Part shown: positions 39,301 to 54,300 of the stretch, one piece after another | Layout: every line of letters begins with the position of its first letter | Position numbering within the stretch: the stretch's first letter is position 1 | Assembly: GCA_949825065.1 (NCBI GenBank) | Contig: OX463855.1 | Span: 42,170,232-42,234,231 of the forward strand | Origin: Odontocerum albicorne | Lineage: Eukaryota > Arthropoda > Insecta > Trichoptera > Odontoceridae | DNA: 64,000 nt | Direction: 5' to 3' | The notes under the pieces: model-generated | Database searches by the model: none | What the model saw: the letters and a program-made list of their open reading frames with translations, nothing else | What the model was told of the DNA's origin: nothing | Program-made: the position numbers and the translations under genes

Positions 39301-42300
39301 TATTTGAGGGTTTTTAATATCGCTGATCAATAATCAGTAAGTATTAATATGAAATCAAACAAAAAAAATTTACTAAACTTGATAGTGTCATATATTGAGA
39401 CTTAAAGACGCAAAAAATTTTCGACTCACAAAACACTTTATTTTTAGTTATTTGAAGGTTTTTAATATCGCTGATCAATAATCAGTAAGTATTAATATGA
39501 AATCAAATAAAAAAATATTGACTAAACTTGATAGTGTCTTATATATTGAGACTTAAAGACGCAAAAAATTTTCGACTCACAAAACACTTTATTTTTTAGT
39601 TATTTGAGGGTTTTTAATATCGCTGATCAATAATCAGTAAGTATTAATATGAAATCAAACAAAAAAAATTGACAAAGCTTGATAGTTTCTTATATATTGA
39701 GACTAATTGGCGCAAAAAATTTCGGACTCAGAAAACACTTTATTTTTAGTTATTTGAGGGTTTTTAATATCGCTGATCAATAATCAGTAAGTATTAATAT
39801 GAAATCAAACAAAAAAAATTGACAAAGCTTGATAGTTTCTTATATATTGAGACTAATTGGCGCAAAAAATTTTCGACTAACAAAACACTTTATTTTTAGT
39901 TATTTGAGGGTTTTTAATATCGCTGATCAATAATCAGTAAGTATTAATATGAAATCAAACAACAAAAAATTGACTAAACTTGATATTGTCTTATATATTG
40001 AGACTTAAATACGTCAAAAATTTTCGACTTACAAAACACTTTATTTTTAGTTATTTGAGGGTTTTTAATATCGCTGATCAATAATCAGTAAGTATTAATA
40101 TGAAATCAAACAAAAAAAAATTGACGAAACTTGAAAGTTTCCAATATATTGAGACTTAAAGACGCAAAAAATTTTCGACTAACAAAACACTTTATTTTTA
40201 GTTATTTGAGGGTTTTTAATATCGCTGATCAATAATCAGTAAGTATTAATATGAAATCAAACAACAAAAAATTGACTAAACTTGAAAGTTTCCAATATAT
40301 TGAGACTTAAAGACGCAAAAAACTTTCGACTAACAAAACACTTTATTTTTAGTTATTTGAGGGTTTTTAATATCGCTGATCAATAATCAGTAAGTATTAA
40401 TATGAAATCAAACAAAAAAAATTTGACTAAACTTGATAGTGTCTTATATATTGAGACTTAAATACGTCAAAAATTTTCGACTTACAAAACACTTTATTTT
40501 TAGTTATTTGAGGGTTTTTAATATCGCTTATCAATAATCAGTGAGTATTAATATGAAATCAAACAAAAAAAATTGAATAAACTTGATGGTGTCTTATATA
40601 TTGAGACTTAAAGACGCAAAAAATTTTCGACTCACAAAACATTTTATTTTTAGTTATTTGAGGGTTTTTAATATCGCTGATCAATAATCAGTAAGTATTA
40701 ATATGAAATCAAACAAAAAAAAATTGACGAAACTTGGTAGTTTCTTATATATTGAGACTAATTGGCGCAAAAAATTTTCGTTTCACAAAACACTTAATTT
40801 TTAGTTATTTGAGGGTTTTTAATATCGCTGATCAATAATCAGTAAGTATAAATATGAAATCAAACAAAAAAAATTGAATAAACTTGATAGTGTCTTATAC
40901 ATGACGCCAAAAGTTTTCGACTCACAAAACACTTTATTTTTAGTTATTTGAGGGGTTTTAATATCGCTTATCAATAATAAGTAAGTATTAATATGAAATC
41001 AAACAAAAAAAATTTGACTAAACTTGATAGTGTCTTATATATTGAGACTTAAAGACGCAAAAAATTTTCGACTCACAAAACACTTTATTTTTAGTTATTT
41101 GAGGGTTTTTAATATCGCTGATCAATAATCAGTAAGTATTAATATGAAATCAAACAACAAAAAATTGACGAAACTTGATAGTTGTTTATATTGAGACGAA
41201 AATTCGCAAAAAATTTTCGACTCACAAAACACTTTATTTTTAGTTATTTGAGGGTTTTTAATATTGCTGATCAATAATCAGTAAGTATTAATATGAAATC
41301 AAACAACAAAAAATTGACGAAACTTGATAGTTTCTTATATATTGAGACTTAAAGACGCCAAAAATTTTCGACTCACAAAACATTTTATTTTTAGTTATTT
41401 GAGGGTTTTTAATATCGCTGATCAATAATCAGTAAGTATTAATATGAAATCAAACAAAAAAAATTGACGAAACTTGATAGTTTCTTATATATTGAGACTA
41501 ATTGGCGCAAAAAATTTTCGACTCACAAAACACTTTATTTTTAGTTATTTGAGGGTTTTTAATATCGCTGATCAATAATCAGTAAGTATTAATATGAAAT
41601 CAAACAAAAAAAAATTGACGAAACTTGAAAGTTTCCAATATATTGAGACTTATAGACGCAAAAAACTTTCGACTAACAAAACACTTTATTTTTAGTTATT
41701 TGAGGGTTTTTAATATCGCTGATCAATAATCAGTAAGTATTAATATGAAATCAAACAAAAAAAATTTGACTAAACTTGATAGTGTCTTATATATTGAGAC
41801 TTAAAGACGTCAAAAATTTTCGACTCACAAAACACTTTATTTTTAGTTATTTGAGGGTTTTTAATATCGCTGATCAATAATCAGTAAGTATTAATATGAA
41901 ATCAAACAAAAAAAAATTGACGAAACTTGATAGTTTCTTATATATTGAGACTAATTGGCGCAAAAAATTTTCGACTCACAAAACACTTTATTTTTAGTTA
42001 TTTGAGGGTTTTTAATATCGCTGATCAATAATCAGTAAGTATTAATATGAAATCAAACAAAAAAAAATTGACGAAACTTGAAAGTTTCCAATATATTGAG
42101 ACTTAAAGACGCAAAAAACTTTCGACTAACAAAACACTTTATTTTTAGTTATTTGAGGGTTTTTAATATCGCTGATCAATAATCAGTAAGTATTAATATG
42201 AAATCAAACAAAAAAAATTTGACTAAACTTGATAGTGTCTTATATATTGAGACTTAAAGACGTCAAAAATTTTCGACTCACAAAACACTTTATTTTTAGT

Positions 42301-45300
42301 TATTTGAGGGTTTTTAATATCGCTGATCAATAATCAGTAAGTATTAATATGAAATCAAACAAAAAAAAATTGACGAAACTTGAAAGTTTCCAATATATTG
42401 AGACTTAAAGACGCAAAAAACTTTCGACTAACAAAACACTTTATTTTTAGTTATTTGAGGGTTTTTAATATCGCTGATCAATAATCAGTAAGTATTAATA
42501 TGAAATCAAACAAAAAAAATTTGACTAAACTTGATAGTGTCTTATATATTGAGACTTAAAGACGTCAAAAATTTTCGACTCACAAAACACTTTATTTTTA
42601 GTTATTTGAGGGTTTTTAATATCGCTGATCAATAATCAGTAAGTATTAATATGAAATCAAACAGAAAAAAATTTACAAAACTTGATAGTGTCTTATATAT
42701 TGAGACTTAAAGACGCAAAAAATTTTCGACTCACAAAACACTTTATTTTTAGTTATTTGAGGGTTTTTAATATCGCTGATCAATAATCAGTAAGTATTAA
42801 TATGAAATCAAACAGAAAAAAATTTACAAAACTTGATAGTGTCTTATATATTGAGACTTAAAGACGCAAAAAATTTTCGACTCACAAAACACTTTATTTT
42901 TAGTTATTTGAGGGTTTTTAATATCGCTGATCAATAATCAGTAAGTATTAATATGAAATCAAACAAAAAAAATTTACTAAACTTGATAGTGTCTTATATA
43001 TTGAGACTTAAAGACGCAAAAAATTTTCGACTCACAAAACACTTTATTTTTAGTTATTTGAAGGTTTTTAATATCGCTGATCAATAATCAGTAAGTATTA
43101 ATATGAAATCAAATAAAAAAATATTGACTAAACTTGATAGTGTCTTATATATTGAGACTTAAAGACGCAAAAAATTTTCGACTCACAAAACACTTTATTT
43201 TTTAGTTATTTGAGGGTTTTTAATATCGCTGATCAATAATCAGTAAGTATTAATATGAAATCAAACAAAAAAAATTGACAAAGCTTGATAGTTTCTTATA
43301 TATTGAGACTAATTGGCGCAAAAAATTTCCGACTCACAAAACACTTTATTTTTAGTTATTTGAGGGTTTTTAATATCGCTGATCAATAATCAGTAAGTAT
43401 TAATATGAAATCAAACAAAAAAAATTGACAAAGCTTGATAGTTTCTTATATATTGAGACTAATTGGCGCAAAAAATTTTCGACTAACAAAACACTTTATT
43501 TTTAGTTATTTGAGGGTTTTTAATATCGCTGATCAATAATCAGTAAGTATTAATATGAAATCAAACAACAAAAAATTGACTAAACTTGATATTGTCTTAT
43601 ATATTGAGACTTAAATACGTAAAAAATTTTCGACTTACAAAACACTTTATTTTTAGTTATTTGAGGGTTTTTAATATCGCTGATCAATAATCAGTAAGTA
43701 TTAATATGAAATCAAACAAAAAAAAATTGACGAAACTTGAAAGTTTCCAATATATTGAGACTTAAAGACGCAAAAAATTTTCGACTAACAAAACACTTTA
43801 TTTTTAGTTATTTGAGGGTTTTTAATATCGCTTATCAATAATCAGTGAGTATTAATATGAAATCAAACAAAAAAAATTGAATAAACTTGATGGTGTCTTA
43901 TATATTGAGACTTAAAGACGCAAAAAATTTTCGACTCACAAAACATTTTATTTTTAGTTATTTGAGGGTTTTTAATATCGCTGATCAATAATCAGTAAGT
44001 ATTAATATGAAATCAAACAAAAAAAAATTGACGAAACTTGATAGTTTCTTATATATTGAGACTAATTGGCGCAAAAAATTTTCGTTTCACAAAACACTTA
44101 ATTTTTAGTTATTTGAGGGTTTTTAATATCGCTGATCAATAATCAGTAAGTATAAATATGAAATCAAACAAAAAAAATTGAATAAACTTGATAGTGTCTT
44201 ATACATGACGCCAAAAGTTTTCGACTCACAAAACACTTTATTTTTAGTTATTTGAGGGGTTTTAATATCGCTTATCAATAATAAGTAAGTATTAATATGA
44301 AATCAAACAAAAAAAATTTGACTTAACTTGATAGTGTCTTATATATTGAGACTTAAAGACGCAAAAAATTTTCGACTCACAAAACACTTTATTTTTAGTT
44401 ATTTGAGGGTTTTTAATATCGCTGATCAATAATCAGTAAGTATTAATATGAAATCAAACAACAAAAAATTGACGAAACTTGATAGTTGTTTATATTGAGA
44501 CGAAAATTCGCAAAAAATTTTCGACTCACAAAACACTTTATTTTTAGTTATTTGAGGGTTTTTAATATTGCTGATCAATAATCAGTAAGTATTAATATGA
44601 AATCAAACAACAAAAAATTGACGAAACTTGATAGTTTCTTATATATTGAGACTTAAAGACGCCAAAAATTTTCGACTCACAAAACATTTTATTTTTAGTT
44701 ATTTGAGGGTTTTTAATATCGCTGATCAATAATCAGTAAGTATTAATATGAAATCAAACAAAAAAAAATTGACGAAACTTGATAGTTTCTTATATATTGA
44801 GACTAATTGGCGCAAAAAATTTTCGACTCACAAAACACTTTATTTTTAGTTATTTGAGGGTTTTTAATATCGCTGATCAATAATCAGTAAGTATTAATAT
44901 GAAATCAAACAAAAAAAAATTGACGAAACTTGAAAGTTTCCAATATATTGAGACTTAAAGACGCATAAAACTTTCGACTAACAAAACACTTTATTTTTAG
45001 TTATTTGAGGGTTTTTAATATCGCTGATCAATAATCAGTAAGTATTAATATGAAATCAAACAAAAAAAATTTGACTAAACTTGATAGTGTCTTATATATT
45101 GAGACTTAAAGAAGTCAAAAATTTTCGACTCACAAAACACTTTATTTTTAGTTATTTGAGGGTTTTTAATATCGCTGATCAATAATCAGTAAGTATTAAT
45201 ATGAAATCAAACAAAAAAAAATTGACGAAACTTGATAGTTTCTTATATATTGAGACTAATTGGCGCAAAAAATTTTCGACTCACAAAACACTTTATTTTT

Positions 45301-48300
45301 AGTTATTTGAGGGTTTTTAATATCGCTGATCAATAATCAGTAAGTATTAATATGAAATCAAACAGAAAAAAATTTACAAAACTTGATAGTGTCTTATATA
45401 TTGAGACTTAAAGACGCAAAAAATTTTCGACTCACAAAACACTTTATTTTTAGTTATTTGAGGGTTTTTAATATCGCTGATCAATAATCATAAGTATTAA
45501 TATGAAATCAAACAAAAAAAAATTGACGAAACTTGATAGTTTCTTATATATTGAGACTAATTGGCGCAAAAAATTTTCGACTCACAAAACACTTTATTTT
45601 TAGTTATTTGAGGGTTTTTAATATCGCTGATCAATAATCAGTAAGTATTAATATGAAATCAAACAAAAAAAATTTACTAAACTTGATAGTGTCTTATATA
45701 TTGAGACTTAAAGACGCAAAAATTTTTCGACTCACAAAACACTTTATTTTTAGGTATTTGAGGGTTTTTAATATCGCTGATCAATAATCAGTAAGTATTA
45801 ATATGAAATCAAACAAAAAAAAATTGACAAAACTTGATAGTTTCTTATATATTGAGACTAATTGGCGCAAAACATTTTCGACTCACAAAACACTTTATTT
45901 TTAGTTATTTGAGGGTTTTTAATATCGCTGATCAATAATCAGTAAGTATTAATATGAAATCAAACAAAAAAAATTTGACTAAACTTGATAGTGTCTTATA
46001 TATTGAGACTTAAAGACGCAAAAAATTTTCGACTCACAAAACACTTTATTTTTAGTTATTTGAGGGTTTTTAATATCGCTGATCAATAATCAGTAAGTAT
46101 TAATATGAAATCAAACAACAAAAAATTGACGAAACTTGATAGTTGTTTATATTGAGACGAAAATTCGCAAAAAATTTTCGACTCACAAAACACTTTATTT
46201 TTAGTTATTTGAGGGTTTTTAATATTGCTGATCAATAATCAGTAAGTATTAATATGAAATCAAACAACAAAAAATTGACGAAACTTGATAGTTTCTTATA
46301 TATTGAGACTTAAAGACGCCAAAAATTTTCGACTCACAAAACATTTTATTTTTAGTTATTTGAGGGTTTTTAATATCGCTGATCAATAATCAGTAAGTAT
46401 TAATATGAAATCAAACAAAAAAAATTGACGAAACTTGATAGTTTCTTATATATTGAGACTAATTGGCGCAAAAAATTTTCGACTCACAAAACACTTTATT
46501 TTTAGTTATTTGAGGGTTTTTAATATCGCTGATCAATAATCAGTAAGTATTAATATGAAATCAAACAAAAAAAAATTGACGAAACTTGAAAGTTTCCAAT
46601 ATATTGAGACTTAAAGACGCAAAAAACTTTCGACTAACAAAACACTTTATTTTTAGTTATTTGAGGGTTTTTAATATCGCTGATCAATAATCAGTAAGTA
46701 TTAATATGAAATCAAACAAAAAAAATTTGACTAAACTTGATAGTGTCTTATATATTGAGACTTAAAGACGTCAAAAATTTTCGACTCACAAAACACTTTA
46801 TTTTTAGTTATTTGAGGGTTTTTAATATCGCTGATCAATAATCAGTAAGTATTAATATGAAATCAAACAAAAAAAAATTGACGAAACTTGATAGTTTCTT
46901 ATATATTGAGACTAATTGGCGCAAAAAATTTTCGACTCACAAAACACTTTATTTTTAGTTATTTGAGGGTTTTTAATATCGCTGATCAATAATCAGTAAG
47001 TATTAATATGAAATCAAACAAAAAAAAATTGACGAAACTTGATAGTTTCTTATATATTGAGACTAATTGGCGCAAAAAACTTTTGACTAACAAAACACTT
47101 TATTTTTAGTTATTTGAGGGTTTTTAATATCGCTGATCAATAATCAGTAAGTATTAATATGAAATCAAACAAAAAAAATTTGACTAAACTTGATAGTGTC
47201 TTATATATTGAGACTTAAAGACGTCAAAAATTTTCGACTCACAAAACACTTTATTTTTAGTTATTTGAGGGTTTTTAATATCGCTGATCAATAATCAGTA
47301 AGTATTAATATGAAATCAAACAAAAAAAAATTGACGAAACTTGAAAGTTTCCAATATATTGAGACTTAAAGACGCAAAAAACTTTCGACTAACAAAACAC
47401 TTTATTTTTAGTTATTTGAGGGTTTTTAATATCGCTGATCAATAATCAGTAAGTATTAATATGAAATCAAACAAAAAAAATTTGACTAAACTTGATAGTG
47501 TCTTATATATTGAGACTTAAAGACGTCAAAAATTTTCGACTCACAAAACACTTTATTTTTAGTTATTTGAGGGTTTTTAATATCGCTGATCAATAATCAG
47601 TAAGTATTAATATGAAATCAAACAGAAAAAAATTTACAAAACTTGATAGTGTCTTATATATTGAGACTTAAAGACGCAAAAAAATTTCGACTCACAAAAC
47701 ACTTTATTTTTAGTTATTTGAGGGTTTTTAATATCGCTGATCAATAATCAGTAAGTATTAATATGAAATCAAACAGAAAAAAATTTACAAAACTTGATAG
47801 TGTCTTATATATTGAGACTTAAAGACGCAAAAAATTTTCGACTCACAAAACACTTTATTTTTAGTTATTTGAGGGTTTTTAATATCGCTGATCAATAATC
47901 AGTAAGTATTAATATGAAATCAAACAAAAAAAATTTACTAAACTTGATAGTGTCTTATATATTGAGACTTAAAGACGCAAAAAATTTTCGACTCACAAAA
48001 CACTTTATTTTTAGTTATTTGAAGGTTTTTAATATCGCTGATCAATAATCAGTAAGTATTAATATGAAATCAAATAAAAAAATATTGACTAAACTTGATA
48101 GTGTCTTATATATTGAGACTTAAAGACGCAAAAAATTTTCGACTCACAAAACACTTTATTTTTTAGTTATTTGAGGGTTTTTAATATCGCTGATCAATAA
48201 TCAGTAAGTATTAATATGAAATCAAACAAAAAAAATTGACAAAGCTTGATAGTTTCTTATATATTGAGACTAATTGGCGCAAAAAATTTCGGACTCAGAA

Positions 48301-51300
48301 AACACTTTATTTTTAGTTATTTGAGGGTTTTTAATATCGCTGATCAATAATCAGTAAGTATTAATATGAAATCAAACAAAAAAAATTGACAAAGCTTGAT
48401 AGTTTCTTATATATTGAGACTAATTGGCGCAAAAATTTTTCGACTAACAAAACACTTTATTTTTAGTTATTTGAGGGTTTTTAATATCGCTGATCAATAA
48501 TCAGTAAGTATTAATATGAAATCAAACAACAAAAAATTGACTAAACTTGATATTGTCTTATATATTGAGACTTAAATACGTCAAAAATTTTCACTTACAA
48601 AACACTTTATTTTTAGTTATTTGAGGGTTTTTAATATCGCTGATCAATAATCAGTAAGTATTTATATGAAATCAAACAAAAAAAAATTGACGAAACTTGA
48701 AAGTTTCCAATATATTGAGACTTAAAGACGCAAAAAATTTTCGACTAACAAAACACTTTATTTTTAGTTATTTGAGGGTTTTTAATATCGCTGATCAATA
48801 ATCAGTAAGTATTAATATGAAATCAAACAACAAAAAATTGACTAAACTTGATATTGTCTTATATATTGAGACTTAAATACGTCAAAAATTTTCGACTTAC
48901 AAAACACTTTATTTTTAGTTATTTGAGGGTTTTTAATATCGCTTATCAATAATCAGTAAGTATTAATATGAAATCAAACAAAAAAAATTGAATAAACTTG
49001 ATGGTGTCTTATATATTGAGACTTAAAGACGCAAAAAATTTTCGACTCACAAAACATTTTATTTTTAGTTATTTGAGGGTTTTTAATATCGCTGATCAAT
49101 AATCAGTAAGTATTAATATGAAATCAAACAAAAAAAAATTGACGAAACTTGATAGTTTCTTATATATTGAGACTAATTGGCGCAAAAAATTTTCGTTTCA
49201 CAAAACACTTAATTTTTAGTTATTTGAGGGTTTTTAATATCGCTGATCAATAATCAGTAAGTATAAATATGAAATCAAACAAAAAAAATTGAATAAACTT
49301 GATAGTGTCTTATATATGACGCCAAAAGTTTTCGACTCACAAAACACTTTATTTTTAGTTATTTGAGGGGTTTTAATATCGCTTATCAATAATAAGTAAG
49401 TATTAATATGAAATCAAACAAAAAAAATTTGACTAAACTTGATAGTGTCTTATATATTGAGACTTAAAGACGCAAAAAATTTTCGACTCACAAAACACTT
49501 TATTTTTAGTTATTTGAGGGTTTTTAATATCGCTGATCAATAATCAGTAAGTATTAATATGAAATCAAACAACAAAAAATTGACGAAACTTGATAGTTGT
49601 TTATATTGAGACGAAAATTCGCAAAAAATTTTCGACTCACAAAACACTTTATTTTTAGTTATTTGAGGGTTTTTAATATTGCTGATCAATAATCAGTAAG
49701 TATTAATATGAAATCAAACAACAAAAAATTGACGAAACTTGATAGTTTCTTATATATTGAGACTTAAAGACGCCAAAAATTTTCGACTCACAAAACATTT
49801 TATTTTTAGTTATTTGAGGGTTTTTAATATCGCTGATCAATAATCAGTAAGTATTAATATGAAATCAAACAAAAAAAAAATTGACGAAACTTGATAGTTT
49901 CTTATATATTGAGACTAATTGGCGCAAAAAATTTTCGACTCACAAAACACTTTATTTTTAGTTATTTGAGGGTTTTTAATATCGCTGATCAATAATCAGT
50001 AAGTATTAATATGAAATCAAACAAAAAAAAATTGACGAAACTTGAAAGTTTCCAATATATTGAGACTTAAAGACGCAAAAAACTTTCGACTAACAAAACA
50101 CTTTATTTTTAGTTATTTGAGGGTTTTTAATATCGCTGATCAATAATCAGTAAGTATTAATATGAAATCAAACAAAAAAAATTTGACTAAACTTGATAGT
50201 GTCTTATATATTGAGACTTAAAGACGTCAAAAATTTTCGACTCACAAAACACTTTATTTTTAGTTATTTGAGGGTTTTTAATATCGCTGATCAATAATCA
50301 GTAAGTATTAATATGAAATCAAACAAAAAAAAATTGACGAAACTTGAAAGTTTCCAATATATTGAGACTTAAAGACGCAAAAAACTTTCGACTAACAAAA
50401 CACTTTATTTTTAGTTATTTGAGGGTTTTTAATATCGCTGATCAATAATCAGTAAGTATTAATATGAAATCAAACAAAAAAAATTTGACTAAACTTGATA
50501 GTGTCTTATATATTGAGACTTAAAGACGTCAAAAATTTTCGACTCACAAAACACTTTATTTTTAGTTATTTGAGGGTTTTTAATATCGCTGATCAATAAT
50601 CAGTAAGTATTAATATGAAATCAAACAGAAAAAAATTTACAAAACTTGATAGTGTCTTATATATTGAGACTTAAAGACGCAAAAAATTTTCGACTCACAA
50701 AACACTTTATTTTTAGTTATTTGAGGGTTTTTAATATCGCTGATCAATAATCAGTAAGTATTAATATGAAATCAAACAGAAAAAAATTTACAAAACTTGA
50801 TAGTGTCTTATATATTGAGACTTAAAGACGCAAAAAATTTTCGACTCACAAAACACTTTATTTTTAGTTATTTGAGGGTTTTTAATATCGCTGATCAATA
50901 ATCAGTAAGTATTAATATGAAATCAAACAAAAAAAATTTACTAAACTTGATAGTGTCTTATATATTGAGACTTAAAGACGCAAAAAATTTTCGACTCACA
51001 AAACACTTTATTTTTAGTTATTTGAAGGTTTTTAATATCGCTGATCAATAATCAGTAAGTATTAATATGAAATCAAACAACAAAAAATTGACGAAACTTG
51101 ATAGTTGTTTATATTGAGACGAAAATTCGCAAAAAATTTTCGACTCACAAAACACTTTATTTTTAGTTATTTGAGGGTTTTTAATATTGCTGATCAATAA
51201 TCAGTAAGTATTAATATGAAATCAAACAACAAAAAATTGACGAAACTTGATAGTTTCTTATATATTGAGACTTAAAGACGCCAAAAATTTTCGACTCACA

Positions 51301-54300
51301 AAACATTTTATTTTTAGTTATTTGAGGGTTTTTAATATCGCTGATCAATAATCAGTAAGTATTAATATGAAATCAAACAAAAAAAATTTGACTAAACTTG
51401 ATAGTGTCTTATATATTGAGACTTAAAGACGTCAAAAATTTTCGACTCACAAAACACTTTATTTTTAGTTATTTGAGGGTTTTTAATATCGCTGATCAAT
51501 AATCAGTAAGTATTAATATGAAATCAAACAGAAAAAAATTTACAAAACTTGATAGTGTCTTATATATTGAGACTTAAAGACGCAAAAAATTTTCGACTCA
51601 CAAAACACTTTATTTTTAGTTATTTGAGGGTTTTTAATATCGCTGATCAATAATCAGTAAGTATTAATATGAAATCAAACAGAAAAAAATTTACAAAACT
51701 TGATAGTGTCTTATATATTGAGACTTAAAGACGCAAAAAATTTTCGACTCACAAAACACTTTATTTTTAGTTATTTGAAGGTTTTTAATATCGCTGATCA
51801 ATAATCAGTAAGTAATATGAAATCAAACAAAAAAAAATTGACGAAACTTGAAAGTTTCCAATATATTGAGACTTAAAGACGCAAAAAACTTTCGACTAAC
51901 AAAACACTTTATTTTTAGTTATTTGAGGGTTTTTAATATCGCTGATCAATAATCAGTAAGTATTAATATGAAATCAAACAAAAAAAATTTGACTAAACTT
52001 GATAGTGTCTTATATATTGAGACTTAAAGACGTCAAAAATTTTCGACTCACAAAACACTTTATTTTTAGTTATTTGAGGGTTTTTAATATCGCTGATCAA
52101 TAATCAGTAAGTATTAATATGAAATCAAACAGAAAAAAATTTACAAAACTTGATAGTGTCTTATATATTGAGACTTAAAGACGCAAAAAATTTTCGACTC
52201 ACAAAACACTTTATTTTTAGTTATTTGAGGGTTTTTAATATCGCTGATCAATAATCAGTAAGTATTAATATGAAATCAAACAGAAAAAAATTTACAAAAC
52301 TTGATAGTGTCTTATATATTGAGACTTAAAGACGCAAAAAATTTTCGACTCACAAAACACTTTATTTTTAGTTATTTGAGGGTTTTTAATATCGCTGATC
52401 AATAATCAGTAAGTATTAATATGAAATCAAACAAAAAAAATTTACTAAACTTGATAGTGTCTTATATATTGAGACTTAAAGACGCAAAAAATTTTCGACT
52501 CACAAAACACTTTATTTTTAGTTATTTGAAGGTTTTTAATATCGCTGATCAATAATCAGTAAGTATTAATATGAAATCAAACAACAAAAAATTGACGAAA
52601 CTTGATAGTTGTTTATATTGAGACGAAAATTCGCAAAAAATTTTCGACTCACAAAACACTTTATTTTTAGTTATTTGAGGGTTTTTAATATTGCTGATCA
52701 ATAATCAGTAAGTATTAATATGAAATCAAACAACAAAAAATTGACGAAACTTGATAGTTTCTTATATATTGAGACTTAAAGACGCCAAAAATTTTCGACT
52801 CACAAAACATTTTATTTTTAGTTATTTGAGGGTTTTTAATATCGCTGATCAATAATCAGTAAGTATTAATATGAAATCAAACAAAAAAAAAATTGACGAA
52901 ACTTGATAGTTTCTTATATATTGAGACTAATTGGCGCAAAAAATTTTCGACTCACAAAACACTTTATTTTTAGTTATTTGAGGGTTTTTAATATCGCTGA
53001 TCAATAATCAGTAAGTATTAATATGAAATCAAACAAAAAAAAATTGACGAAACTTGAAAGTTTCCAATATATTGAGACTTAAAGACGCAAAAAACTTTCG
53101 ACTAACAAAACACTTTATTTTTAGTTATTTGAGGGTTTTTAATATCGCTGATCAATAATCAGTAAGTATTAATATGAAATCAAACAAAAAAAATTTGACT
53201 AAACTTGATAGTGTCTTATATATTGAGACTTAAAGACGTCAAAAATTTTCGACTCACAAAACACTTTATTTTTAGTTATTTGAGGGTTTTTAATATCGCT
53301 GATCAATAATCAGTAAGTATTAATATGAAATCAAACAAAAAAAAATTGACGAAACTTGAAAGTTTCCAATATATTGAGACTTAAAGACGCAAAAAACTTT
53401 CGACTAACAAAACACTTTATTTTTAGTTATTTGAGGGTTTTTAATATCGCTGATCAATAATCAGTAAGTATTAATATGAAATCAAACAAAAAAAATTTGA
53501 CTAAACTTGATAGTGTCTTATATATTGAGACTTAAAGACGTCAAAAATTTTCGACTCACAAAACACTTTATTTTTAGTTATTTGAGGGTTTTTAATATCG
53601 CTGATCAATAATCAGTAAGTATTAATATGAAATCAAACAGAAAAAAATTTACAAAACTTGATAGTGTCTTATATATTGAGACTTAAAGACGCAAAAAATT
53701 TTCGACTCACAAAACACTTTATTTTTAGTTATTTGAGGGTTTTTAATATCGCTGATCAATAATCAGTAAGTATTAATATGAAATCAAACAGAAAAAAATT
53801 TACAAAACTTGATAGTGTCTTATATATTGAGACTTAAAGACGCAAAAAATTTTCGACTCACAAAACACTTTATTTTTAGTTATTTGAGGGTTTTTAATAT
53901 CGCTGATCAATAATCAGTAAGTATTAATATGAAATCAAACAAAAAAAATTTACTAAACTTGATAGTGTCTTATATATTGAGACTTAAAGACGCAAAAAAT
54001 TTTCGACTCACAAAACACTTTATTTTTAGTTATTTGAAGGTTTTTAATATCGCTGATCAATAATCAGTAAGTATTAATATGAAATCAAATAAAAAAATAT
54101 TGACTAAACTTGATAGTGTCTTATATATTGAGACTTAAAGACGCAAAAAATTTTCGACTCACAAAACACTTTATTTTTTAGTTATTTGAGGGTTTTTAAT
54201 ATCGCTGATCAATAATCAGTAAGTATTAATATGAAATCAAACAAAAAAAATTGACAAAGCTTGATAGTTTCTTATATATTGAGACTAATTGGCGCAAAAA